Positions 6,330 through 14,156 of a stretch of DNA of 37,671 nucleotides are shown piece by piece. The stretch covers positions 1 through 37,671 of the forward strand of contig JAKOVF010000056.1 of NCBI GenBank assembly GCA_029782225.1, written 5' to 3'. The stretch is from Chloroflexota bacterium. Lineage in GTDB: Bacteria > Chloroflexota > Anaerolineae > Anaerolineales > Villigracilaceae. Position 1 is the stretch's first letter; each line of letters starts with the position of its first letter. The notes beneath the pieces are model-generated. The model made no database searches. It was not told the DNA's origin and worked only from the letters and a program-made list of their open reading frames with translations. Both the position numbers and the translations under genes were made by a program.

Positions 6330-7961
6330 ATGACCCAGCAAATCTATGATTACGTGATCATTGGTTCAGGGTTCGGGGGAAGCGTCTCGGCCATGCGGCT
6401 GACAGAAAAAGGGTATTCGGTCCTTGTTCTCGAAAAAGGGAAACGCTACAACGACAATGACTTCGCCAAATCCAACTGGCAGTTTTGGAAATATCTCTGG
6501 CTGCCTGCCTTACGTGCTCATGGGATTTTGCAGATCAGCATCCTCAAGGGGGTGATGGTCTTGCATGGTGCTGGTGTCGGCGGCGGGAGTCTCGGCTATG
6601 CTAACGTGTTGGAAGTCCCAACGGATGAAACCTTTGCAACGCCTGCCTGGAATCAAATGGTCTGTTGGGGTGACGTGCTACGTCCACATTATGAGACGGC
6701 GAAGAAAATGCTTGGCGTGGCGCGCAACCCACGATTGTGGAAAGCGGATCATGTCCTGGAAGATATGGCGGAAAAACGCGAGATGGGACATACCTTCCGC
6801 GCAACAGATGTAGGCGCGTACTTCGGCGAAGCCGGCGTAACTGTGCCTGATCCCTACTTTGGCGGCGCGGGCCCGGACCGCGCGGGATGCCGTCACTGCG
6901 GTGGGTGCATGGTGGGCTGCCGCTACAATGCCAAAAATACCCTGCCCAAGAATTATCTTTATCTGGCAGAGAAGAACGGGGCGAAAGTGATTGCGGAGGC
7001 AGAAGTCACGGATGTGAGACCACTGACTATGGACAATGGATCACACATGGTCAGCGGTCAGTCGTCTATGGTCGGAGAGGCCAGATATGAGATTACCTTC
7101 CGTACGTCCACTTCACTGATCACTCGTCACACCACTGTCCATGCAAAGAACGTAATTTTCTCCGCCGGTGTACTCGGTACGATGAAGCTGCTGCTCAACC
7201 TGCGGGACGTCAAAAAATCCCTGCCGGATCTATCACCGCGACTTGGCCACATGGTGCGGACCAATTCGGAAGGCCTGCTCGGTTCTGTGGCCAGAAAGTC
7301 AGATATCGATTACTCCGAGGGAGTCGCCATCTCTTCCATTTACAACCACGATGAGATCACGCGTATTGAACCGGTCCGTTATCCCAATGGCTCATCTCTC
7401 ATGCGTTTTCTGGCTGCACCATTGATCCCAAGAGATATTCCTGTGCCTATGCGCATCTTGAAATTCGCAGGCTGGGCAATCACCCATCCCATTGACTTTA
7501 TGAAAGCGCTTGTCTTACCGGGTTGGGCACACAATGTCACTATCTTGCTCGTCATGCAGCATGCTGATAACCGCATGCGCCTGCGCAATGGACGGAGCAT
7601 ATTCACCCTGTTCAGGCGCGGCATGGTCGCGGAAAACGAACCCGGCTATGAGATCAACGCGCAGGTCGCAGGCTCCCATGAAGTGACAAAGGATTTTGCC
7701 CGGCGCACGAATGGCGTGGCGCTTGGGTCTCTGGGCGAGAATCTGCTCGGCCTGCCGACCACGGCACATATCCTGGGCGGTGCGCCAATCGGTAAGACCT
7801 CTGAAGAAGGCGTTGTGGATGAGACCTTCGCCGTGCATAATTATCCGGGCCTGTACATTATCGATGGATCGATCATGCCGGCAAATCCCGGTGTCAATCC
7901 TTCTCTGACGATCACCGCACTGGCAGAGTATGCAATGAGCAAGATGCAGAGCAAATCCTAA
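6330..7961 (+). CDS. GMC-family FAD oxidoreductase (cholesterol oxidase-like)
   Basis: A 543-residue flavoprotein. The FAD-binding start is YDYVIIGSGFGGSVSAMRL (GxGxxG at 12-17), with the GMC signature GAGVGGGSLGYAN around residues 81-92 and the C-terminal GMC motif IIDGSIMPANPGVNPSLTIT. Residues 187-197 form C-x2-C-x2-C-x3-C (CRHCGGCMVGC) followed by AKNTLPKNYL. This cysteine cluster recurs in cholesterol-oxidase and long-chain alcohol oxidase-like GMC proteins and looks like a ferredoxin motif. Likely role: oxidation of a sterol, alcohol or sugar alcohol; the substrate is unknown. It has no signal peptide. It is followed by a perfect hairpin and then kynureninase. Confidence 0.86.
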   Translation: MTQQIYDYVIIGSGFGGSVSAMRLTEKGYSVLVLEKGKRYNDNDFAKSNWQFWKYLWLPALRAHGILQISILKGVMVLHGAGVGGGSLGYANVLEVPTDETFATPAWNQMVCWGDVLRPHYETAKKMLGVARNPRLWKADHVLEDMAEKREMGHTFRATDVGAYFGEAGVTVPDPYFGGAGPDRAGCRHCGGCMVGCRYNAKNTLPKNYLYLAEKNGAKVIAEAEVTDVRPLTMDNGSHMVSGQSSMVGEARYEITFRTSTSLITRHTTVHAKNVIFSAGVLGTMKLLLNLRDVKKSLPDLSPRLGHMVRTNSEGLLGSVARKSDIDYSEGVAISSIYNHDEITRIEPVRYPNGSSLMRFLAAPLIPRDIPVPMRILKFAGWAITHPIDFMKALVLPGWAHNVTILLVMQHADNRMRLRNGRSIFTLFRRGMVAENEPGYEINAQVAGSHEVTKDFARRTNGVALGSLGENLLGLPTTAHILGGAPIGKTSEEGVVDETFAVHNYPGLYIIDGSIMPANPGVNPSLTITALAEYAMSKMQSKS

Positions 7962-7984
7962 ACACAAAGGAAACTCCTTTGTGT
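7962..7984 (+). terminator. hairpin between GMC gene and kynU
   Basis: ACACAAAGGA and TCCTTTGTGT form a perfect 10-bp stem with a 3-nt loop, right after the stop codon. There is no U-run, so it may be an RNA processing or stability element rather than a full terminator. Confidence 0.45.
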
Positions 7985-8015
7985 ACTTAGTGCCCTGCGT
8001 GTATAAAAGGAGTTT

Positions 8016-9287
8016 ATGAGTTTCCACCCTTCCCGCGATTACGCTCTCGAACTGGATAAGCAAGATAAACTCGCATCCTACCGCGACCAATTTGTGATCT
8101 CCGATCCGAATCTCATCTACCTCGATGGCAATTCGCTGGGACGATTACCAAAAGTCGCGGTGGAACGCGCGAGGCAAATCGTGGAAGAGGAATGGGGCAA
8201 GGATCTCATCAGCGCCTGGAACAAAGGCTGGTGGGAAGCGCCCGCCCGCGTGGGCGAGAAGATCGCGCAATTGATCGGAGCAGGGCCCGGGCAGGTCGTT
8301 GTCAGCGATACGACCTCCGTCAACCTGTATAAGCTCACGATGGCCGCGCTGGCTCAAAATCCGGGAAAGAAGCGGATCGTCACGGACACGCTCAACTTCC
8401 CGTCGGACTTATATGTCCTGCAAGGCTGTGTCCACACGCTGGGGAATCATCATGAAATCGTTCGCATCGGCTCGCGGGATAACGATCTCACCCCCGATCT
8501 CACCGCACTTGAATCGGCCATTAACAAGGATACTGCGCTTGTCACTCTCTCTCACGTCACTTTCAAGAGCGGCTATCTCTACAATATGAAACGCATCACG
8601 GATATGGCGCACCGCAACGGCGCGCTCATGCTGTGGGATCTGAGTCATTCCGTGGGTGTGATCCCTATCGCTCTGGATGAATGCGGCGCCGACCTCGCTA
8701 TTGGCTGCACCTATAAATATCTCAACGGCGGCCCGGGCTCGCCTGCATTTCTCTATGTCAACAAATCGCTGCAGGAAGAAGTGGCCTCGCCCATCTGGGG
8801 TTGGTGGGGACAGAATCGACCGTTCGCGTTCGGCCTTGATTATGAACCTGCGCAGGGCGTAAACCGGTTCCTGGCGGGCACACAGCCCATGCTTTCCTTG
8901 CTGACGATGGAAACGGCCCTTGACCTTGTCCTGCAAGCCGGCCTGACCGCCGTGCGGACCAAGTCCGTTTTGATGACGGAATACGCATCTTTCCTGACCG
9001 ATAGCCTGCTTGCGCCCTTTGGCTTTTCTCTCGGCTCCCCGCGTGACCCCGCCAAACGCGGCTCGCATATCAGCCTCCGCCACCCGGACGGCTACCGCAT
9101 CAACCGCGCGTTGATCGACGAGATGAATGTCATCCCCGATTTTCGCGAACCTGATAACATTCGTCTTGGTTTTGCGCCGCTCTATACATCATTTACTGAA
9201 ATCTGGGAAGGATTCGATAGAATCTGTCGAGTCATGGAAGAGAAGAAATACGAAAAGTATCCCAGTAAGAGATTAACAGTGACATAA
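8016..9287 (+). CDS. kynU: kynureninase
   Basis: A 423-residue PLP enzyme that cleaves kynurenine (or 3-hydroxykynurenine) to anthranilate (or 3-hydroxyanthranilate) and alanine. Markers are LIYLDGNSLGRLP near residue 33, GWWEAPARVGEKIAQLIGA at 71-89, the cofactor aspartate in LMLWDLSHSVG (204-214), and the PLP lysine K234 in CTYKYLNGGPGSPAF. Length matches the family. AAAGGAG lies 4 nt upstream of the ATG. No other kynurenine-pathway gene (tryptophan dioxygenase, formamidase) is present in the window; the next gene, a SIMPL protein, starts 11 nt later and may be co-transcribed. Confidence 0.95.
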   Translation: MSFHPSRDYALELDKQDKLASYRDQFVISDPNLIYLDGNSLGRLPKVAVERARQIVEEEWGKDLISAWNKGWWEAPARVGEKIAQLIGAGPGQVVVSDTTSVNLYKLTMAALAQNPGKKRIVTDTLNFPSDLYVLQGCVHTLGNHHEIVRIGSRDNDLTPDLTALESAINKDTALVTLSHVTFKSGYLYNMKRITDMAHRNGALMLWDLSHSVGVIPIALDECGADLAIGCTYKYLNGGPGSPAFLYVNKSLQEEVASPIWGWWGQNRPFAFGLDYEPAQGVNRFLAGTQPMLSLLTMETALDLVLQAGLTAVRTKSVLMTEYASFLTDSLLAPFGFSLGSPRDPAKRGSHISLRHPDGYRINRALIDEMNVIPDFREPDNIRLGFAPLYTSFTEIWEGFDRICRVMEEKKYEKYPSKRLTVT

Positions 9288-9298
9288 GAGGAGAACTC

Positions 9299-9940
9299 AT
9301 GGAAACCAAGCCCGATACCATCAAACTCTCTGCTTTTCACCGCGAGGAGATCTTCGCTTCGCACGCGGATCTGTTTGTCACCGTGCGCGGCTCGTCAGTC
9401 GTCAGCGGAAATGAAGCAATGAAGAAAGCCAAGGAGGTGAGTCAGCTTGTGGATGAATTGACGCGCTTTGGCATCCCTGCTGAAGACATCCACCTGCAAA
9501 GCGTGCGCGTGGAAACCGCCAGCGGCGCGATTCTCAAATCGTCGAGCGCCACCTATCGTCTGAGAATTCGATGCGGGAAACTGGACCAAATCCCGGATCT
9601 GCTGGATATCATCGCGTCCCAAAAGAACGCGACGCTGGAAAAGATCGATTGGAAGTACCCTGACGAAGCGGGCAATGAGCAGGCGCTTGAATCTGCAATG
9701 GTCAAAGCGAAGGCCAAAGCGGATAAGGTGGCCGCCGCGCTGGGAGTCAAATTGCTGGGAGTCTACGACTTCAGCGAGAATGTGATGGACCAGGATGCAC
9801 CGGTCATGTTTCAACCGCAGATGATGATGGCAAAAGCCCGCGGGCCTGTTCCTTCTGAGCCAAGCCTGGGGATGGATATCCAACACAGCAAGACGATTCA
9901 GGTCAATGTGGAGATCTGGTACAGGGTATCGTCGTTTTGA
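9299..9940 (+). CDS. SIMPL-domain (DUF541) protein without signal peptide
   Basis: A 213-residue protein with the SIMPL/DUF541 layout: ADLFVTVRGSSVVSGNEAMK at the N-terminus, a repeated alpha/beta unit (LVDELTRFGIPAEDIHLQSV), and the late segment ALESAMVKAKAKADKVAAAL followed by a variable loop. Most family members are secreted or periplasmic (for example E. coli YggE, linked to oxidative stress); this one has no N-terminal hydrophobic segment and should be cytoplasmic. It follows kynU by 11 nt with a GAGGAG site, so an operon is likely. Function is unknown. Confidence 0.8.
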   Translation: METKPDTIKLSAFHREEIFASHADLFVTVRGSSVVSGNEAMKKAKEVSQLVDELTRFGIPAEDIHLQSVRVETASGAILKSSSATYRLRIRCGKLDQIPDLLDIIASQKNATLEKIDWKYPDEAGNEQALESAMVKAKAKADKVAAALGVKLLGVYDFSENVMDQDAPVMFQPQMMMAKARGPVPSEPSLGMDIQHSKTIQVNVEIWYRVSSF

Positions 9941-10027
9941 TCTGGAATCCGGCGACTCCGTTATTTGACTCTCCAAAGTCAGGGGACTCTGGACTCCCAG
10001 CTATCTAGTACTTCTGTTCTATCAATG

Positions 10028-10061
10028 ATAAAATCGCCCCTCCTCAGAGGAGCGATTTTAT
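10028..10061 (+). promoter_or_regulatory. hairpin enclosing the RBS and start of the ABC ATPase gene
   Basis: ATAAAATCGC (10028-10037) pairs with GCGATTTTAT (10052-10061), and TCCT (10041-10044) pairs with AGGA (10048-10051) across a 3-nt loop. The stem holds the ribosome-binding site AGAGGAG (10046-10052) and the first two bases of the start codon at 10060. It could act as a translational gate or thermosensor-like element. Confidence 0.55.
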
Positions 10062-11040
10062 GTCCCCGGAATCTATTCGTGTTGATCAATTGAGCAAAAC
10101 GTACCAGGTGCCAGAACGCGAGGGCGGATTCGGCGCGGCGGTGCGAAGTTTCTTCAAGCGGAAATATAAGGATGTAAAGGCCGTACAGCACGTCAGCTTC
10201 AAGATCGAGCCGGGAGAGATCGTTGGCTTTCTCGGTCCGAACGGCGCAGGCAAAACGACCACGCTCAAGATGCTCTCCGGTCTGCTTCACCCAACCGGCG
10301 GCTCAGCCAACGTGCTGGGCTTCACGCCGTGGGAGCTCAAGACCGAATATCTGCGCTCGATGACCCTTGTGATGGGTCAGCGTAACCGCCTCTCCTGGGA
10401 CATTCCGGCCGCAGATTCGTTCCTGCTCAACCAGGCCATCTATCGTCTCTCCGATGATGAGTACAAGGGCACATATAAAGAGCTTGACCAACTGCTTGAG
10501 CTCGAGCCATTGATGAAAAAGCCGGTGCGCAATCTGTCGCTGGGCGAACGCATGAAATGTGAGATCGCGGCGGGATTGCTCCACCGCCCCAAAGTTCTGT
10601 TCCTGGATGAACCGACTATCGGCCTCGACATCACCGGTCAGGCACGCATCCGTGAATTTTTGCGGGAATACAATCGCCGCACCGGCGCAACGATTCTGTT
10701 GACCAGTCATTACATGGCCGATGTGACGGCGCTGTGCGAGCGCATCATCATCATCCATCACGGCAGCCTCAAGTATGACGGCGGTATCAACGATCTCTCG
10801 CGCAAGGTTGCCCCCTTTAAATTGATCGGCGTACTGCTGGCGGATGTTGATTCGCATGACTTAAGCCGATATGGCACCGAGGTCCAAAACGAAGAAGATG
10901 CGGAGAAACGTTATATTCAGATTCCTGCAGATGAAGTTACGCGTGTCACCTCCCGTCTTTTGGCTGATCTGCCGGTCCACGACATCACCATCGCCGATCC
11001 CCCCATCGAAGATGTGATCGAACGTGCGTTTAATGAGTAA
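10060..11040 (+). CDS. ABC-2 exporter ATP-binding protein (COG4586-type)
   Basis: A 326-residue ATPase. Walker A is GPNGAGKT (59-66), the signature is LSLGERMK, Walker B is VLFLDEPTIGLD, and the H-loop is LLTSHYMADV. After the ATPase core a C-terminal domain of about 80 residues follows (LIGVLLADVDSHDLSRYG...), as in NatA-like ATPases of this exporter group. The insertion near the start (REGGFGAAVRSFFKRKYKDV) is characteristic of COG4586 members. Two ABC-2 permeases follow directly (11142, 11942), giving the usual ATPase-permease-permease set. The cargo is unknown. Its start codon is buried in a hairpin. Confidence 0.92.
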   Translation: MSPESIRVDQLSKTYQVPEREGGFGAAVRSFFKRKYKDVKAVQHVSFKIEPGEIVGFLGPNGAGKTTTLKMLSGLLHPTGGSANVLGFTPWELKTEYLRSMTLVMGQRNRLSWDIPAADSFLLNQAIYRLSDDEYKGTYKELDQLLELEPLMKKPVRNLSLGERMKCEIAAGLLHRPKVLFLDEPTIGLDITGQARIREFLREYNRRTGATILLTSHYMADVTALCERIIIIHHGSLKYDGGINDLSRKVAPFKLIGVLLADVDSHDLSRYGTEVQNEEDAEKRYIQIPADEVTRVTSRLLADLPVHDITIADPPIEDVIERAFNE

Positions 11041-11065
11041 CTCACCTTACGCACCCTTACCCTAG

Positions 11066-11113
11066 CCCTCTCCGTTTGGGAGAGGGGAGTCCCTTCCCCA
11101 TTCGGGGGAAGGG
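11066..11113. repeat. double-hairpin intergenic repeat
   Basis: Two palindromes stand back to back: CCCTCTCC/GGAGAGGG (11066-11086) and CCCTTCCCC/GGGGAAGGG (11091-11113). They lie between the ATPase and first permease genes. The form is that of a dispersed REP-like element that may tune expression within the operon. Confidence 0.6.
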
Positions 11114-11141
11114 TCGGGGATGAGGGACAAAAGGAATTTCC

Positions 11142-11939
11142 ATGCTAAAAATCTTCCAACGTCTCTGGCAGGTCAACTGGGCGGAGCAATGGCAGTACCG
11201 CGCCAATCTACTGATGTACCTGCTTTACTGGCTGGTCTCCCCCATTATCTATCTCGCCGTGTGGACGAGTATTGCCAACAGCAAAGGCAGCGTCAACGGC
11301 TTCACAGCCAACGACTTCATCACCTACTACATGACACTCCTGATCGTGGACCAGATCACCAGCAACATCGTTATCCATACCTTTGCCTACAAAATCCAGG
11401 ATGGGACGCTTTCGACTGAACTGATCCGCCCCATCCATCCGATGCTGACGAATGCACTGGTAAACAATATCGCCTTTAAGATGCTGACTATCATGGGACT
11501 CATTCCGATCTGGATCATACTTGCGTTTCTTTTCAAACCGAATTTTGCCTCCGTTACCTGGCAGGGGATTCTGCTGGCAATTCCCGCCATGATCCTGGGC
11601 TTCTTCATCGGTTTCCTGCTCTCGGCCGCGATCACATCGGTCGCATTCTGGACGACACGCGTTTATTCGATCCACGAGTTTTATTATGCGATCATCCTGC
11701 TGTTCTCGGGGCAATTTGTCCCGCTCACGCTTATGCCAAAGCTGGTGCAGAACATTGCGCAATACCTACCTTTTCAACTCTTCATGTATTACCCGATTCA
11801 AGTCATTCTTGGGAAGCTGTCTACTGCGCAGATCATTCAGGGATATATCGCAGCCGGAGTGTGGCTCGTCATTTCCATTATCTTTTTCAGGTGGGTCTGG
11901 CGTAATGGCGTGAAACAGTTCTCAGCGGTGGGGGCATAA
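11142..11939 (+). CDS. ABC-2 type permease (COG4587-like)
   Basis: A 265-residue protein with six predicted membrane helices. The cytoplasmic N-terminus is MLKIFQRLWQVNWAEQWQYR, followed by NLLMYLLYWLVSPIIYLAVW as the first helix. The loop ending QDGTLSTELIRPIHPM is a typical feature of this family. It forms a heteromeric export channel with the next gene and the ATPase encoded upstream. A GGAATTTCC-type weak ribosome-binding site precedes the ATG. Stop and next start are separated by 2 nt. Substrate is unknown. Confidence 0.88.
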   Translation: MLKIFQRLWQVNWAEQWQYRANLLMYLLYWLVSPIIYLAVWTSIANSKGSVNGFTANDFITYYMTLLIVDQITSNIVIHTFAYKIQDGTLSTELIRPIHPMLTNALVNNIAFKMLTIMGLIPIWIILAFLFKPNFASVTWQGILLAIPAMILGFFIGFLLSAAITSVAFWTTRVYSIHEFYYAIILLFSGQFVPLTLMPKLVQNIAQYLPFQLFMYYPIQVILGKLSTAQIIQGYIAAGVWLVISIIFFRWVWRNGVKQFSAVGA

Positions 11940-11941
11940 CC

Positions 11942-12727
11942 ATGTATTACCTGAAATTGCTCAACACCTTTCTCAAGGTCAACATCCAGATGTCCGTCGC
12001 GTACCGGGCTGACACGATCGTGAATATTCTGTTAAACATTATGTGGCTTGGCTGGGAACTGCTCGGGCTGAGCATTATTTTTGGCAATACAACTTCCCTG
12101 GGCGGCTGGGGATTCGGTGAACTGATCACGCTGCTGGGAGTCTTCCGTCTTGTCAACACATTCATGATCGCGTTGATCTGGCCCAATACTGAGAAGTTCA
12201 ACCAGAGCATCCGCGACGGCTCCATGGATTACACCATCCTGCAGCCGGTCAACAGCATGTTTCTGACCACTTTCTCTCGCATCAGCGTCTGGCGCGTCTG
12301 GGATCTGGTCCTCGCGGTCGTGTTGATCTTAACCGGCATCCACATCTCAGGCGACATTACTACTCCACTAAGCATCGTGACCTTCCTTCTACTTACTGTT
12401 TCAGGGACCATTGTCCTCTACAGCCTGTGGATCGTATTGATCGCGCTGACATTCTGGTTCACTAAATTTGATAATAATGTCACCATCCTGCAAGCCTTGC
12501 TCGACTCAGGCCGCTATCCTGTGAGTGTCTATCCTGTGTGGTTAAGGATCATTATCACATTTATTATCCCAATTGCTGTGGCAACTACCGTTCCACTTCA
12601 AGCCTTGCGCGGCGACTTACAACCAGCACGTGTCCTGATGTTCGCTGTCATTGGAGTTATCAGTTTCCTGATTGCTTCCCAGGTATGGAAAGCGGGACTA
12701 AAAAGATACAGCGGCGCAAGCAGCTAA
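11942..12727 (+). CDS. ABC-2 type permease (COG3694-like)
   Basis: A 261-residue protein with about six membrane helices, sharing the family pattern: MYYLKLLNTFLKVNIQMSVA at the N-terminus and NQSIRDGSMDYTILQPVNSM in the first long loop, equivalent to the QDGTLSTELIRPI loop of its partner. It is the third gene of the exporter and ends at a bidirectional terminator. The ATG lies 2 nt after the preceding stop, consistent with coupled translation. Confidence 0.88.
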   Translation: MYYLKLLNTFLKVNIQMSVAYRADTIVNILLNIMWLGWELLGLSIIFGNTTSLGGWGFGELITLLGVFRLVNTFMIALIWPNTEKFNQSIRDGSMDYTILQPVNSMFLTTFSRISVWRVWDLVLAVVLILTGIHISGDITTPLSIVTFLLLTVSGTIVLYSLWIVLIALTFWFTKFDNNVTILQALLDSGRYPVSVYPVWLRIIITFIIPIAVATTVPLQALRGDLQPARVLMFAVIGVISFLIASQVWKAGLKRYSGASS

Positions 12728-12733
12728 AAAATT

Positions 12734-12755
12734 CGGGCGACCTGTTGGCCGCCCG
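12734..12755. terminator. bidirectional terminator between ABC exporter and VOC gene
   Basis: CGGGCGACC and GGCCGCCCG pair with one mismatch around TGTT. On the minus strand the stem is followed by AATTTTTT, a good U-run for the VOC gene; on the plus strand by TTCCTTATT. Confidence 0.7.
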
Positions 12756-12759
12756 TTCC

Positions 12760-13224
12760 TTATTCCCTGCCGCCATTCTTGGCTCTTTCCAGCATTTCGT
12801 CAAAGCCAAGATTGATATTGATCGGGGTTGTGAAGACGAGGCGATACCCATCAGGGTCAAGAACCGTCAGTTCGCGTACATTCCACGGCTGGTCCAGCGG
12901 ACCGGACACGATATTGGCACCCCTGGCTTTTGCCTGTTCAGCTAAAGCATCCACACTGTTTTCAAACCGTCCCAGCATTTGAAAGCTCAAAGAGACACCG
13001 GACCCGCGCGGCTCCGGCACTGGTTTTCCGTCTCTGGGCAGAGAGATCAACAGGTCGGCATACTTATCCCATCGCAAGTGGATTAATGCCGCTTTGCTGC
13101 CAGGTCCGGGCATCGTAAAAATATGTTTGAAGCCCAGCGCCTCCTGATAGAACTTTGACGATGCCTCCAGGTCATTTACAATCAGGTTCGCGAAGAATGG
13201 CATCGGGTAGATTTCTTCGGTCAT
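12760..13224 (-). CDS. VOC-superfamily (glyoxalase-like) protein
   Basis: A 154-residue protein of two beta-alpha-beta-beta-beta modules. The first starts FFANLIVNDLEASSKFYQEA, and the second ends WNVRELTVLDPDGYRLVFTT. The family includes glyoxalase I, ring-cleaving dioxygenases and antibiotic-binding proteins such as bleomycin resistance proteins; a specific role cannot be assigned. I start at the ATG at 13224, which has AAGGAG 6 nt upstream; a longer frame to 13290 would overlap the MerR stop. It is in one unit with the MerR/TipAS regulator, so it may handle a compound the regulator senses. Confidence 0.83.
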   Translation of the reverse strand: MTEEIYPMPFFANLIVNDLEASSKFYQEALGFKHIFTMPGPGSKAALIHLRWDKYADLLISLPRDGKPVPEPRGSGVSLSFQMLGRFENSVDALAEQAKARGANIVSGPLDQPWNVRELTVLDPDGYRLVFTTPININLGFDEMLERAKNGGRE

Positions 13225-13239
13225 ATTTACTCCTTCATT

Positions 13240-13267
13240 GAAAGAGCGATTTTGCGGTCGCTCTTTC
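13240..13267 (-). other. intercistronic hairpin between MerR and VOC genes
   Basis: GAAAGAGCGA and TCGCTCTTTC form a perfect 10-bp stem with an 8-nt loop, just upstream of the VOC ribosome-binding site. Without a U-run on the transcribed strand it is more likely a stability or processing element than a terminator. Confidence 0.5.
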
Positions 13268-13270
13268 TCC

Positions 13271-14017
13271 TTATTTCTTGCTGTTCTCAATATAGATCTT
13301 CACCGTTTCACGCATAAACTCGGCGAGGCCTGGATCAACCTTATCGAAATTGGCCTTAAAACGGGGATCCTCGTTGTACAGGTCCATCAGGCCAGCAAAC
13401 TGCTCATCGGTCGGGATCCAGAAATACTCGATATGTTTGCGCCAGCGTTCCAAACCGGCCTGTGCTTCAGGGCTGGAGGGTCCTTTTGGCATGGCAGCCA
13501 GCAAGGCTTCGATGATGGCATTGCCCTCTTCCCCGATTCGCTGCTTGTCAGCCGTTGTGTATGACTTCCACTTGCGCTGCGACTCTTTGACCGTCTTCAT
13601 GTCGTACTTTTGCGCAACTTCCTTCTCATACTCAGCCTGCTGTTCGTCGCTAAATGCTTCGAAATATTGTCGCTTGCTCATTTCTTTTTGTCCTTTCAGG
13701 TTCAAAATCGTATTGTCCACTGTAGTGATCAGGCGGTGCAGCCGCTCTACCCTTCGCTGCAATGCTTCCTTGTGGCTGTACAGAGCGCCCACCAAATCGA
13801 AGTCACGGCGTCCCATGATCGTCTTGATGTCTTCCAGGGGTAAATCCAACTCCCGATAGAACAGGATTTGCTGCAACCTTAGAAGGGCCTCCTCCCCATA
13901 GTAGCGATAGCCGTTCTTGCCCACATGGGTCGGCTTCAAGAGGCCGATCTCATCGTAATGATGGAGCGTTCGCGGCGTGACGCCAGCCAGTTTGGAGAGC
14001 TGCTTGACGGTGTACAT
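13271..14017 (-). CDS. MerR-family regulator with TipAS ligand-binding domain
   Basis: A 248-residue regulator. The MerR DNA-binding domain is at 1-70 (YTVKQLSKLAGVTPRTLHHY, then EIGLLKPTHVGKNGYRYY), followed by a dimerisation coiled coil (about 80-115). The rest is an all-helical TipAS-like domain containing RQYFEAFSDEQQAEYEKEVA and the conserved late motif YIENSKK. TipAL-type proteins bind thiopeptides and related drugs and activate 19-nt-spaced promoters. Here the promoter at 14024-14054 has a 19-nt spacer. The -10 box ends only 6 nt before the ATG, so the mRNA is probably leaderless. Confidence 0.93.
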   Translation of the reverse strand: MYTVKQLSKLAGVTPRTLHHYDEIGLLKPTHVGKNGYRYYGEEALLRLQQILFYRELDLPLEDIKTIMGRRDFDLVGALYSHKEALQRRVERLHRLITTVDNTILNLKGQKEMSKRQYFEAFSDEQQAEYEKEVAQKYDMKTVKESQRKWKSYTTADKQRIGEEGNAIIEALLAAMPKGPSSPEAQAGLERWRKHIEYFWIPTDEQFAGLMDLYNEDPRFKANFDKVDPGLAEFMRETVKIYIENSKK

Positions 14018-14023
14018 GCCGCA

Positions 14024-14054
14024 AATATAAACTATGACGTAACGTTAATGTCAA
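14024..14054 (-). promoter_or_regulatory. MerR-type promoter with operator palindrome
   Basis: On the minus strand TTGACA (14054-14049) and TATATT (14029-14024) are 19 nt apart, the over-long spacing typical of MerR-controlled promoters. The palindromic TGAC...GTCA element (14035-14053) with TAACGTTA at its centre fills the spacer. Confidence 0.72.
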
Positions 14055-14094
14055 GGGGAGTTTCTGGGTTCGAAAACGTGCCTCAAATGGGTAT

Positions 14095-14122
14095 TTGGAT
14101 TTATTTGGATTTGTTGTATAGT
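14095..14122 (+). promoter_or_regulatory. promoter of the membrane/GAF protein gene
   Basis: TTGGAT (14095-14100), a 16-nt spacer and TATAGT (14117-14122) precede the AGGAGG ribosome-binding site at 14147-14152. Confidence 0.5.
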
Positions 14123-14156
14123 ATTTATTAGATTTACCGCCGGCGCAGGAGGATTT

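Noticed and set aside
7515..8090. 191-codon minus-strand frame across the GMC/kynU junction
   Set aside because: It overlaps two clear plus-strand genes and reads as low-quality antisense protein.
8409..9083. 224-codon minus-strand frame inside kynU
   Set aside because: Antisense of a conserved enzyme; long only because of high GC.
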